NCBI GenBank assembly: GCA_947854175.1
Contig: CANTYJ010000001.1
Location: forward strand, 1 to 64,000
DNA length: 64,000 nt
DNA from: an uncultured Turicimonas sp.
GTDB taxonomy: Bacteria > Pseudomonadota > Gammaproteobacteria > Burkholderiales > Burkholderiaceae_F
Direction: 5' to 3'
The translations under genes were made by a program, and so were the position numbers. Below are positions 32,878-40,806 of the stretch, in pieces (position 1 is the first letter of the stretch; the number at the start of each line of letters is the position of its first letter). Below the pieces are notes generated by a model, which searched no databases, was not told the DNA's origin, and was given only the letters and a program-made list of their open reading frames with translations.

Positions 32878-33516
32878 TCATGCTTTTTTGATAATGTAAG
32901 TCACCACACCGACAAAATTCCAGACATCACCTTCTTTTGGAACAATGTCTAAATAAGCGGGATTAGAGCTTTCAGGATGAAGAATAATGTTTCCGTCCCT
33001 TTTGATAAGACGTTTAACCGTGAATTCTTCGTTGATGTTGACAATTACAATATCTCCGTTGCGAGCCTGTTTAGAACGGTCGACCACCAACAAATCTCCT
33101 TGGTCAAGCCCGGCCAAATCCATGGAGTCTCCTTTTACTCTTACAAAGAAGGTCGCAGCCGGAATATCCACCATCATTTCATTCAGATCAATGCGCGCTC
33201 CAACATAACTTTCTGCCGGGGACGGAAACCCTGCCTGGACAAAACTTTCCGCTAAAGGCAGCTCCAGCTTTTCAGGATTAAGACTGGGAAACTGACAGTC
33301 AGGAGGAAGATTCTTTTTAAAGTAAACAGCCTTTTCTATTTGTTCCCGGACCCACTTGGATCCTCCGAGTTTTTTAAAGTCTTCTTTGAGGGCATCTGAA
33401 ATAATCAATGTCGTCACAAACTTCCCCGGCAATGGCTTCCGACCTGCTCCCGGTCTTGCCCCACCCTTTTCAGAAGAAGGCTCAGTTGTTTTTGATGTTT
33501 GTTCTTTCTTATTCAT
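32878..33516 (-). CDS. umuD: UmuD with an added ribbon-helix-helix-like N-terminal domain
   Basis: I start at ATG 33516, after AGAGG; an ATG 30 bases upstream is possible. The last 140 residues are UmuD: the A-G cleavage site in SFVQAGFPSPAESYVG, catalytic Ser in KGDSMDLAG and Lys in FTVKRLIK. The product is 212 residues against about 139 for E. coli UmuD. The extra N-terminus, GGARPGAGRKPLPGKF, VTTLIISDALKEDFKKLGG and SKWVREQIEKA, resembles small RHH regulators, including the one at 3549-3710. This suggests a self-cleaving repressor like UmuDAb of Acinetobacter, with a different DNA-binding fold. Confidence 0.9.
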   Translation of the reverse strand: MNKKEQTSKTTEPSSEKGGARPGAGRKPLPGKFVTTLIISDALKEDFKKLGGSKWVREQIEKAVYFKKNLPPDCQFPSLNPEKLELPLAESFVQAGFPSPAESYVGARIDLNEMMVDIPAATFFVRVKGDSMDLAGLDQGDLLVVDRSKQARNGDIVIVNINEEFTVKRLIKRDGNIILHPESSNPAYLDIVPKEGDVWNFVGVVTYIIKKA

Positions 33517-33523
33517 AAAAAAA

Positions 33524-33565
33524 CCTCTTTTATTGAAAAATAACATACTTTTTCAATAAAAGAGG
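33524..33565 (-). promoter_or_regulatory. 17-bp perfect inverted repeat covering the umuD ribosome site
   Basis: CCTCTTTTATTGAAAAA (33524-33540) is exactly inverted at 33549-33565 with an 8-base spacer. On the umuD transcript the second arm ends in AGAGG, the ribosome site, followed by seven T and the ATG. The element could be a DNA operator, a hairpin hiding the ribosome site, or a terminator. It does not look like a LexA box of the CTGT-N8-ACAG type. Confidence 0.85.
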
Positions 33566-33594
33566 ATAAAAAGAATATCTTTTTTCAAAACAAA

Positions 33595-33618
33595 ACTCCC
33601 GGAACCTATTCCGGGAGT
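33595..33618 (-). terminator. Terminator after the FMN-binding protein gene
   Basis: ACTCCCGGAA (33595-33604) and TTCCGGGAGT (33609-33618) form a 10-bp stem with a 4-base loop, followed on the minus strand by TTTGTTTTG. Confidence 0.85.
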
Positions 33619-33646
33619 TCATTCAGTTCAAAACTGAAAATGCTTA

Positions 33647-33973
33647 TTACTTAGCCTTTGCCAAAGCGTCGTTTACAGCAGCGATGATACCCTTAGAAGA
33701 GTTAGTAGCACCGGCAATTGTTTCTACACCGGCTGTACCGTCTTTCTTAACGATTTCAGGAATAAGGTTATCGATCGGAGCCTGAATGATCATGTCTGTT
33801 TCAGTATGTTTTACAACCTTAACATCAGCAACTTTACCGCCTTTAACTGTTACAGCAACAGTAATTTTACCGTGGTTACCGTCGCCCATACCTTCGTATG
33901 TACCGTCTTTGTATGCAGCCTGAGCAGCTGACATTAAACCAACGCTAGCCAATAAAAGGACTAATTTTTTCAT
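33647..33973 (-). CDS. Small exported FMN-binding (flavinylated) domain protein
   Basis: I start at MKKLVLLLASVGLMSAAQA (ATG 33973), a clear signal peptide; the frame is open upstream without a ribosome site. The mature part of about 90 residues is an FMN_bind domain (YEGMGDGNHGKITVAVTV, IPEIVKKDGTAGVETIAGATNSS). GATNSS fits the site where FMN is attached covalently by ApbE. Such proteins carry electrons to secreted FAD reductases; one is encoded divergently at 34426. Together they probably make a split fumarate-reductase-like system. ApbE is not in the window. Confidence 0.88.
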   Translation of the reverse strand: MKKLVLLLASVGLMSAAQAAYKDGTYEGMGDGNHGKITVAVTVKGGKVADVKVVKHTETDMIIQAPIDNLIPEIVKKDGTAGVETIAGATNSSKGIIAAVNDALAKAK

Positions 33974-34144
33974 CGGAAAATCTCCTAAGCATTTAAAAAC
34001 TTTCTTTTCGGGAACGAGGTCCCGCACGGTGAGAATTTTAAAAGTTTTTTTAGTACGTTATGTTTTTCCGAATAGACTTTGTTCCCATTTCGTTTGAATC
34101 ATTTCAAACTATTTCTAAAAACCAATCTTTTTTACTTTAATTAT

Positions 34145-34171
34145 CGCTCAGTTACCGACAGTCGCTCGGTG
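34145..34171 (+). promoter_or_regulatory. Direct repeat TCGCTCRGT, 18 bases apart
   Basis: TCGCTCAGT (34145-34153) and TCGCTCGGT (34163-34171) lie in the 452-base gap between the divergent FMN-binding and FAD-reductase genes; ACCGA/TCGGT also form a small inverted repeat there. It could bind the TtrR-like regulator encoded nearby. The gap otherwise holds the FNR-like box and no gene I can support. Confidence 0.4.
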
Positions 34172-34202
34172 TTAACTAAAAATAGAAGCCGACAGTATCC
34201 AT

Positions 34203-34216
34203 TTGATTTATAACAA
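34203..34216. promoter_or_regulatory. FNR/CRP-family-like box between divergent flavoprotein genes
   Basis: TTGATTTATAACAA fits TTGAT-N4-ATCAA at nine of ten positions and differs from the box at 18977-18990 at a single spacer base. It lies 209 bases before the FAD reductase start and 229 before the FMN protein start. Anaerobic control is inferred. Confidence 0.6.
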
Positions 34217-34425
34217 TTAATTTAATCATTGAGATTTTTCTTTTTCGAAAAAAAGTTATTTCTTTTATGGAATACAACAGAACTGATTTCAAGGAGCTTC
34301 CAATAAGCATGAGTGAGCTTGAGAGAATATTTGAAGGATACTTGACTTGGATCAAGGTACTTAAGTACCGCTCAATGAAAAAATCCAATCATTGCTTCAG
34401 CGTACGAGTTTTCCAAGGAGAAAAA

Positions 34426-35829
34426 ATGAAACATTTATTAATTGCTTCCGTCTGTTCATTAGCCTTAGCTTCTTTTGCCTTTGCAGAGGAAACCGATTTA
34501 GTTGTTGTCGGATCAGGCGGTGCAGGAATGTCTGCTGCTTTAACAGCTGCTCAAGCGGGTAAGAAAGTTGTTGTTCTTGAAAAAATGCCTATTATCGGTG
34601 GTAATACGAACCGTGCTGAAGGCGGGATGAATGCAGCCAGAACGCTTCAACAACTGGAACACAAAATCACAAATGATAGTCCGATGCTCATGTCTTTAGA
34701 CGCACAAAAAGGCGGCCACTATCTTAACAATCCGGAACTCACATTAACATTGGGAGAAAACGCAAAAGATGCAGAAGCCTGGATGCTCTCACTTGGAGCT
34801 GACTTCTGCCATAGAATGGGAAGAGGCGGCGGCCAATCAGTTGCCCGAGGCCATGGACCATGTGATGGTTCAGCTGTTGGAGCTCACATCATGAAACTCT
34901 TTTACAAAACAGCCCAGAGCATTCCGAACATTGAAATTCGTCCATCTAATAAAGTTACCGAAGTCATTGTTAAGGACGGTAAGGTTGCCGGGGTTAAAGT
35001 AGAAGGCAAAGATAAAAAAGAATACACAATTGATTCCAAAGCTGTTGTACTCGCTACAGGAGGCTTTGGTGCCAACGCTAAAATGGTTGAATCCTTACGT
35101 CCTGAATACAAAGGCTTTGCAACCACTAACCAGCCCGGTGCCTTGGGAGAAGGTATTAAGCTGGGACTCGGTGCCGGTGCAACACTTGTTGATATGAGAG
35201 AAATTCAGGCTCATCCGACAGTCGTTCCGGTCAAAGGTATATTAATTTCTGAATCCATGAGAGGCCGCGGTGCATACATGGTCAATCAGGAAGGCAAACG
35301 CTTCATAAATGAACTTCTTCCCAGAGACATCGTTGCTGCAGGGGTACTTGCCCAACCAACTAAAAAAGCATGGATCCTGATTGACAATGCACTTGTTCAA
35401 AAAAATAAACTTGCTCAAGGCTATGTTCAACAAGGTCTTGCGGTTAAAGGAAACAATGTTGAAGAACTGGCTAAAGCTATCGGAGTTCCGGCAGCAAACT
35501 TAAAAGCTACGATGACTCAGTACACAAAAGCCTATGAAACTAAAAAAGATGAAGCTTTTGGCCGTCCTGAAATGATTACACCCAACAATGTATTCCCGAT
35601 GTATGCTATTCAGATTACACCGGCCATCCATCACACCATGGGCGGGCTGAGAATTAACAAAAATTCTGAAGTTATCGGTGTAAATGCTAAACCTATCCCC
35701 GGATTATTTGCGGCTGGTGAAGTCACCGGCGGTGTCCACGGTGGAAATAGAATTGGTGGTAACGCTGTTGCAGATATTATTACTTTCGGCCGTATCGCTG
35801 GTAAAAGCGCAGCCAACTACATGAATTAA
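34426..35829 (+). CDS. Secreted FAD-dependent reductase, flavocytochrome c/fumarate reductase type
   Basis: ATG 34426 follows AAGGAG and begins a signal peptide (MKHLLIASVCSLALASFAFA). The 467-residue protein has the FAD motif VVGSGGAGMSAALTAAQAGK and the active-site set of soluble fumarate reductases: QAHPT, the Arg in LLPRD, IHHTMGG and GNRIGG. It lacks haem and FMN domains; the divergent FMN-binding protein can supply electrons. A TtrSR-like pair is encoded convergently next to it. It probably reduces fumarate or a related unsaturated acid in the periplasm as terminal electron acceptor. Exact substrate is unproven. Confidence 0.9.
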   Translation: MKHLLIASVCSLALASFAFAEETDLVVVGSGGAGMSAALTAAQAGKKVVVLEKMPIIGGNTNRAEGGMNAARTLQQLEHKITNDSPMLMSLDAQKGGHYLNNPELTLTLGENAKDAEAWMLSLGADFCHRMGRGGGQSVARGHGPCDGSAVGAHIMKLFYKTAQSIPNIEIRPSNKVTEVIVKDGKVAGVKVEGKDKKEYTIDSKAVVLATGGFGANAKMVESLRPEYKGFATTNQPGALGEGIKLGLGAGATLVDMREIQAHPTVVPVKGILISESMRGRGAYMVNQEGKRFINELLPRDIVAAGVLAQPTKKAWILIDNALVQKNKLAQGYVQQGLAVKGNNVEELAKAIGVPAANLKATMTQYTKAYETKKDEAFGRPEMITPNNVFPMYAIQITPAIHHTMGGLRINKNSEVIGVNAKPIPGLFAAGEVTGGVHGGNRIGGNAVADIITFGRIAGKSAANYMN

Positions 35830-35850
35830 CCCGTTAACAACTTAATCATT

Positions 35851-35883
35851 CCGCAAACGTTCCCTGGGACGTTTGCGGTTTTT
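35851..35883. terminator. Bidirectional terminator between reductase and response regulator
   Basis: CCGCAAACGT (35851-35860) and ACGTTTGCGG (35869-35878) form a 10-bp stem followed by TTTTT. The last bases overlap the response regulator stop region. Confidence 0.88.
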
Positions 35884-36511
35884 AGTCTTTCAAGTGAGAT
35901 AACAACGTTGCAATCTCTGCCGGTAGGTTGATTTTCAATTTTTTTGTCGCAGATAATCGATGAGCTTCAATGGTCCTTTCTGATAAGCCAAGACGTCGTC
36001 CTATCTCTTTATTGATAAGACCATTCGCAACCAGTGTGATGACCTCTTTTTCTCTCTTACTTAAAGATTCATATCTGGCCAGCTCTTCCTCAGGTGATAT
36101 CACCCAACCTCTATGATTCAAATCCCAGTTTATTGCTTTAGAAACCGCTGTTAAGAGTCGCTCCTCATCGACAGGCTTCTGAATAAAATCAGCAGCGCCC
36201 TTTTTCATTGAATCCACTGCCATGTCAATATCTCCATGACCGGTCAGAAAAATAACGGGAGTTTCGTACCCTCTTTCAATCATCATCGTGTGAAGCTGCA
36301 GACCTGTCATTTCAGGCATACTCACATCTAAAACAATGCACCCCGGAACGGACGGTGCGTCTTCGGTTAGAAATTCTTTTGCTGAACTGTAATCCTTAAC
36401 GTTCCATCCTTCCATTTCAAGAAGAACTTTCAACGCTCTGCGCATGGACGGATCGTCGTCGACAACTCGAACCAACGGCGATATTTTGTTAGTTTTCATA
36501 TGTTTTTCCAT
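35882..36511 (-). CDS. FixJ/TtrR-type response regulator
   Basis: The 209-residue protein has a receiver domain (VRVVDDDPSMRRAL; phospho-acceptor Asp in CIVLDVSMPEMTG; FLTGHGD; Lys in FIQKP) and a LuxR-type helix-turn-helix (LSKREKEVITLVANGLINKEIGRRLGLSERTIEAH). It overlaps the kinase gene by 23 bases, so both are made together. Likely targets are the FAD reductase and FMN-binding genes next door, by inference from position. Confidence 0.92.
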   Translation of the reverse strand: MEKHMKTNKISPLVRVVDDDPSMRRALKVLLEMEGWNVKDYSSAKEFLTEDAPSVPGCIVLDVSMPEMTGLQLHTMMIERGYETPVIFLTGHGDIDMAVDSMKKGAADFIQKPVDEERLLTAVSKAINWDLNHRGWVISPEEELARYESLSKREKEVITLVANGLINKEIGRRLGLSERTIEAHRLSATKKLKINLPAEIATLLSHLKD

Positions 36512-38258
36512 CTTTGAAGGTTGGAATCTGAATAGTTATTTTTAATCCACCCAACTTTGATTTTGAGAACCGGATGCTCCCACTATGATTTTCTACAATG
36601 GCCTTAACAATTGAGAGTCCAAGTCCCAATCCTTCCCGTTTAGACGAATTAAGTGGTTGCGATAAACTATTTAACAATTCATCTGAAATACTTCCATTGT
36701 CTTCAACAACTATTTGAGCATCACTGTCGACTTTACGGATATCAACCGTTATCAGAGGTTGTTTGGTCTTTAAATTATTGAGAGAGTATTGTGCGTTTCT
36801 AATAAGGTTTATCAGCACTAATTCCATTTCCAATTTATTAGCACTGATAACCGGATTCGCAGTCTGCAAATACTTTACTTCGATTGAATAGCTTGAATGT
36901 CTCAAATAATTGTTGACTACACAGCTTGAGAAGTCACCTAAAAAAATATCTGTCCTCTCTGATTTCTCTCCTTTCGCATAGCTTCTTACCCGTTGAACGA
37001 TTTCACTGGCTTTAAAGGATTCCCGTCTGATCTCTTCTAAAACTTCAAGAAGTTTCTCTTTTGTCAAATTTCCGAGATCGGCGGCCCGGATTAGACTTCT
37101 TGCATAAAGATTTAATGAACCCAACGGCTGATTTAATTCATGAGCCAGCAAACCGGAGACCTGTCCTACAACGCCAGCTCTTTGTAAAGACATCATCCTT
37201 TCCTGGGCTTTTTTTGTTTCCTCATTCAGACGTCTTTCTCTTTCTAAAGCTTCTTCCAATTGCCGGGTTCTTTTCTTTACCGCGCTTGACAAAAAAGCGG
37301 AATAAGAAAAAAGCATCAATAAGAAAAAAATTGCGAAGAAAAAATATTGATAGTTATCTAGTAAGAATCTCCGAATCGACAATCTAGTAGCTTTTTCATA
37401 AGTGCCAATCTTCAGAAGTTCCTGTAACTTATCCAGTTCACTTAGATCACTGCCAACCTGCCAGTAGTTTCCAAGTTTTGTTTTGGGTTGATTTATCAAA
37501 GCTACCGTAACTTTACTAGTCAATTCGGAGCTTAAAGAAGGCATGGAAGCTAATGTCCAATTGGGATATAACGCTGTTGAGCGTTTACAAATATGCTTTT
37601 CATCATTTTTTAGGTTAATAAACTTAACGTCCGACTCCTTAAGAACTTTTCTATTAATAGCATCTTCAAGATAGCAAATTCTTAATATGCCAACATCAGA
37701 ATCTCCGTTTAGTACATCTTGGATTATGTTGTCTCTTTCCAATCCGTGAAACCGAGAAACAGAAAAGAACGTATTCGGATTAAATCCCTCTCTAGCAATC
37801 TCTCCCATTCCAGCAATATACATACCAAACGCTGTCGGTCTTCCTGCTGAAACTCTTTTACCTTGAAGATCTGCAATTTTCTCTATATCTTGTCTGTCTG
37901 CCTTAACAATAAACAATGAACCTTCACTCTTGTTTGGATCTTTCGAAAAAGGAGAGGCCGCGACAGTTAAGTCTCTTGTTCCTTCTGCTTGAAATTTTTT
38001 TGTGAAATTACTTGTACCAAGAAATAAGTCGACTTGTTTATTTTTTACTTCATTTTCTAACTGCGGTAATTCAAGAAATTTGACCTCCAACTTTCGAGGT
38101 TCAACAGCGCTTCTCAAAGTCTCTATAGTTTCTTCTACAAATTCTTTTGTAAGTAATGGATTAACAGCTGAATTAATAGCAAGTACCAGAGGCTTTTCCT
38201 CCGGTGAGGCCATGACACAGCAGCTCCAAAAGAATAACAAAAAGAAATACTTTTTCAA
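36489..38258 (-). CDS. TtrS-like sensor histidine kinase with periplasmic binding domain
   Basis: The 589-residue protein has a signal-like N-terminus, a periplasmic PhnD-like binding domain (about 22-290, with DLFLGTSNF, GKRVSAGRPTAFG, GDSDVGILRICYLE), one membrane helix (about 308-328), a coiled coil, the H box LLAHELNQPLGS with His373, the N box LINLIRNAQYSL and the G box GLGLGLSIV. This is the layout of TtrS, which senses tetrathionate. The ligand here is probably the acceptor of the neighbouring reductase. Cys residues in ICYLE and HICKR recall the cysteines TtrS-type sensors use. Confidence 0.9.
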   Translation of the reverse strand: MKKYFFLLFFWSCCVMASPEEKPLVLAINSAVNPLLTKEFVEETIETLRSAVEPRKLEVKFLELPQLENEVKNKQVDLFLGTSNFTKKFQAEGTRDLTVAASPFSKDPNKSEGSLFIVKADRQDIEKIADLQGKRVSAGRPTAFGMYIAGMGEIAREGFNPNTFFSVSRFHGLERDNIIQDVLNGDSDVGILRICYLEDAINRKVLKESDVKFINLKNDEKHICKRSTALYPNWTLASMPSLSSELTSKVTVALINQPKTKLGNYWQVGSDLSELDKLQELLKIGTYEKATRLSIRRFLLDNYQYFFFAIFFLLMLFSYSAFLSSAVKKRTRQLEEALERERRLNEETKKAQERMMSLQRAGVVGQVSGLLAHELNQPLGSLNLYARSLIRAADLGNLTKEKLLEVLEEIRRESFKASEIVQRVRSYAKGEKSERTDIFLGDFSSCVVNNYLRHSSYSIEVKYLQTANPVISANKLEMELVLINLIRNAQYSLNNLKTKQPLITVDIRKVDSDAQIVVEDNGSISDELLNSLSQPLNSSKREGLGLGLSIVKAIVENHSGSIRFSKSKLGGLKITIQIPTFKDGKTYEN

Positions 38259-38398
38259 TTTTTTATACCGACCGGCGTCGAATTATTTTCTATTAAAAAC
38301 TTTTCCCTAACATGATGTTAACAACGTTTCAAGTTTTCTAACTTTAATTTCACAAAAAGTCAGTTCTAATCACTCAAGCAAATTAAAGAAAATGAAAT

Positions 38399-39361
38399 CT
38401 ATTCTTGCTGTTCTTTCGCTCGGACATGTTTCAACATATCTTTAACCATTTCATCCAGCGTAAATTTTGGTTTCCAGCCCCACTCTTTTTCAGCGCAGGT
38501 TTCGTCCATCTTGTTTGGCCAACTTTCCGCTATAGCCTTGCGTAAAGGATCTACTTCATAATGTATCTTGAACCCTGGGACATTCTTTTTAATGGCTTCG
38601 GCAATTTCTGCCGGAGAAAAACTCATTGCCGTGATGTTAAAACTATTCCGGTGGATAAGTTTTGTCGGGTCTGTTTCCATAATTTCAATGGCTGCTCTTA
38701 TAGCGTCGGGCATATACATGAAATCCATTTTTTCATTTTCCGGAATCGGACAGGCAAATGGCTCATTTCTAACTGCAGAATAGAAGATGTCAACCGCGTA
38801 ATCTGTAGTACCGCCTCCCGGAGGTGTTGCGTAAGAAATCAGTCCCGGAAAGCGTACGCTGCGTGTATCGACTCCATATCGCCTGAAGTAATAATCGGAA
38901 AGTAGCTCTCCGGTCACTTTACTGACTCCGTAAATTGAGGTCGGGCGCATTACACAATCCTGTGGAGTGTTATTTTTTGGAGAATCCGGGCCGAAGGCGC
39001 CTATCGAACTTGGCGTAAAGACCGCACATCCGTAAATTCTGGCAACTTCAAGAACATTGATCAATCCGTCAATACCAACTCTCCATGCATTGACAGGATT
39101 GGCTTCAGCGGTAGCCGATAAGACAGCAGCCAAATTATAAATAGTATCGATTTGATATCTTTTAACAACTTCTTCTATATTGTCTTTATCCAAAATATCG
39201 ACAAGTTCCGCCGGGCCAGTCTCCCGGATTTGTGCCGGGACTCCTCTGCGTTTTGTATATCCGGCAACAACCGTGCCTTTTTCTTTTAAGTGTTCACGCA
39301 GTGCAACAACGAGTTCTGATCCGATTTGGCCGGTAGAGCCAATGATTAAAACGTTTTTCAT
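38399..39361 (-). CDS. L-threonine 3-dehydrogenase, SDR (epimerase-like) type
   Basis: The 320-residue protein has the NAD-binding motif GSTGQIGSEL and the active-site YGVSK of extended short-chain dehydrogenases. The stretch RFPGLISYATPPGGGTTDYA with EPFACPIPENEKMDFMYMPDA is characteristic of the SDR-type threonine dehydrogenases known from Flavobacterium and animals, rather than sugar epimerases. It would oxidise L-threonine to 2-amino-3-oxobutyrate with NAD. The partner ligase Kbl is not in the window. Confidence 0.85.
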   Translation of the reverse strand: MKNVLIIGSTGQIGSELVVALREHLKEKGTVVAGYTKRRGVPAQIRETGPAELVDILDKDNIEEVVKRYQIDTIYNLAAVLSATAEANPVNAWRVGIDGLINVLEVARIYGCAVFTPSSIGAFGPDSPKNNTPQDCVMRPTSIYGVSKVTGELLSDYYFRRYGVDTRSVRFPGLISYATPPGGGTTDYAVDIFYSAVRNEPFACPIPENEKMDFMYMPDAIRAAIEIMETDPTKLIHRNSFNITAMSFSPAEIAEAIKKNVPGFKIHYEVDPLRKAIAESWPNKMDETCAEKEWGWKPKFTLDEMVKDMLKHVRAKEQQE

Positions 39362-39396
39362 AATTCTTCTATATTAGGATTAAGTTTTTTGAGTCT

Positions 39397-40155
39397 TTAG
39401 AAGTAACGATAAACCAAAGAACCTACCAATAACACCAAGACGACATACAGAATATTTCTGACAAACTTGCCTCCGATTTTTATTGCGTAATAGGCCCCGA
39501 CTCTGTTTCCAATCATACTCGATACTGCGCACGGAATAGCAATAGAATAAAGGACCGAGCCTCCGGCCGCAAAGGCAAGAAAAGCTCCGAAATTTGCTGC
39601 CAGGTTAAAGACTTTTGACGTAGCAGAAGCATGAACCATACCCATCTTCATAAAAACATGAAGTGCAATTAGGTAAAAGGTACCGGCTCCCGGGCCAAAA
39701 AATCCTTCATAAAGACCGACGATAGCGCCAATGAGTCCGATTCGAAGCCAGAAGCCTTTTTTAGGAAGCTCGCCTTCGCTTAATTTAAAACCGCCTGAAA
39801 AAATGGTCAAAAGAATAGCCAATGGCAACATAATGATTATTATTTTACCCATCATTTCTGCGGGAACGAGAAGAGCAAGATTTCCACCTGTAATTGAACC
39901 GGCCATAGATGAGGCAATGCCAAGAGGAACTGCTCTCATCAAGATCAAATTTCCACGCCAAAAAGTCCAAATGGCTGCTAAAGAACCAATGCTTGTTGCA
40001 AGCTTCCCGGTACCTAAGGCCAAATGTGGAGGTACTCCGCATAACAATAAGGACGGCACTGTAATAAAACCTGCACCGCCGGCGATTGAATCGATGAATC
40101 CGGCAACAAAAAAAGCGGCGATGCAAATAAGAATAATGGTAAAGGTGACTTCCAT
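39397..40155 (-). CDS. TSUP-family (TauE/SafE) membrane transporter
   Basis: The 252-residue protein has about eight membrane helices and the family start FFVAGFIDSIAGGAGFITVPSLL, with GTGKLATSIGS and a second repeat GLYEGFFGPGAGTFYLIA. TSUP proteins move small organic or sulfur-containing anions. It is not clearly in an operon with its neighbours; the threonine dehydrogenase gene starts 36 bases downstream of it in the same direction and might be co-transcribed. Confidence 0.9.
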   Translation of the reverse strand: MEVTFTIILICIAAFFVAGFIDSIAGGAGFITVPSLLLCGVPPHLALGTGKLATSIGSLAAIWTFWRGNLILMRAVPLGIASSMAGSITGGNLALLVPAEMMGKIIIIMLPLAILLTIFSGGFKLSEGELPKKGFWLRIGLIGAIVGLYEGFFGPGAGTFYLIALHVFMKMGMVHASATSKVFNLAANFGAFLAFAAGGSVLYSIAIPCAVSSMIGNRVGAYYAIKIGGKFVRNILYVVLVLLVGSLVYRYF

Positions 40156-40277
40156 AACCTTCTCCTCTTGATTCTTTAATTACATTTGTGGATTGTAATC
40201 ATTTTGTAATACTAGGAGAATAGCTTTAAACCGTCACGAGTATTTCTGTTGTTTTTAGTGTTATGTCGGACTACTGA

Positions 40278-40724
40278 TTAGAGTTTGCCGGTTGCCAAAA
40301 AGTAGATTAACAGCGTTAACAAAATCCCAATTAAAATGCCAAGAACCCAGTTTGTGAAATTTGTTTTTGGAGGTTGTTCAAATTTTTCTAAAAGTTCGTT
40401 GCACTTTGGACAGAACGTGGATTTAACTTTCCCCTCAACCACTTTTGCCTTCGGCATAATAGATTGACCGCAATGAGGACACTTAACTTTTAAATCCACT
40501 GAGGAAGATTGTGCGGGCGCCCCCTTTTGACGGTGGTAGAGAGTGATGGCAAACGGTTGGTCTTCAATTAAAGTAAATTCCACCACATCATTGAGAACAG
40601 GAGAATAACCTGCGTGAAGCTGTTCACTTGTATAAGTGAATTTGTTATTTTTTCCACAGTTAATTTCTCCGATATTTCCATTGTCCATAACTTTTGTTAT
40701 GACACCTTTTAATTTTTCTTCCAT
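40278..40724 (-). CDS. Cold-shock-like domain plus zinc ribbon, membrane-anchored
   Basis: The 148-residue protein has three parts. Residues 1-65 (KGVITKVMDNGNIGEINCG, DVVEFTL) look like a small OB or cold-shock-like domain. Residues 78-115 hold CPHCGQ and CPKCNE, a zinc ribbon. Residues 127-145 form a membrane helix (WVLGILIGILLTLLIYFL). The combination suggests a membrane-tethered nucleic-acid or protein binder. No named family is recognised; domain calls are by pattern. Confidence 0.7.
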   Translation of the reverse strand: MEEKLKGVITKVMDNGNIGEINCGKNNKFTYTSEQLHAGYSPVLNDVVEFTLIEDQPFAITLYHRQKGAPAQSSSVDLKVKCPHCGQSIMPKAKVVEGKVKSTFCPKCNELLEKFEQPPKTNFTNWVLGILIGILLTLLIYFLATGKL

Positions 40725-40806
40725 TTTTATCTTTCCTTCTTCTCAGAAATCCACACCCGCTGAAGTTACTCACGGAGAACTTTAATTTTTTTATCTCTTT
40801 AGCTTC

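Noticed and set aside
34267-34425. Upstream extension of the FAD reductase frame
   Set aside because: The signal peptide and AAGGAG site place the start at 34426; the extension lies in the regulatory gap.
38399-39361. UDP-glucose 4-epimerase
   Set aside because: The GGGTTDYA region matches SDR-type threonine dehydrogenases better.
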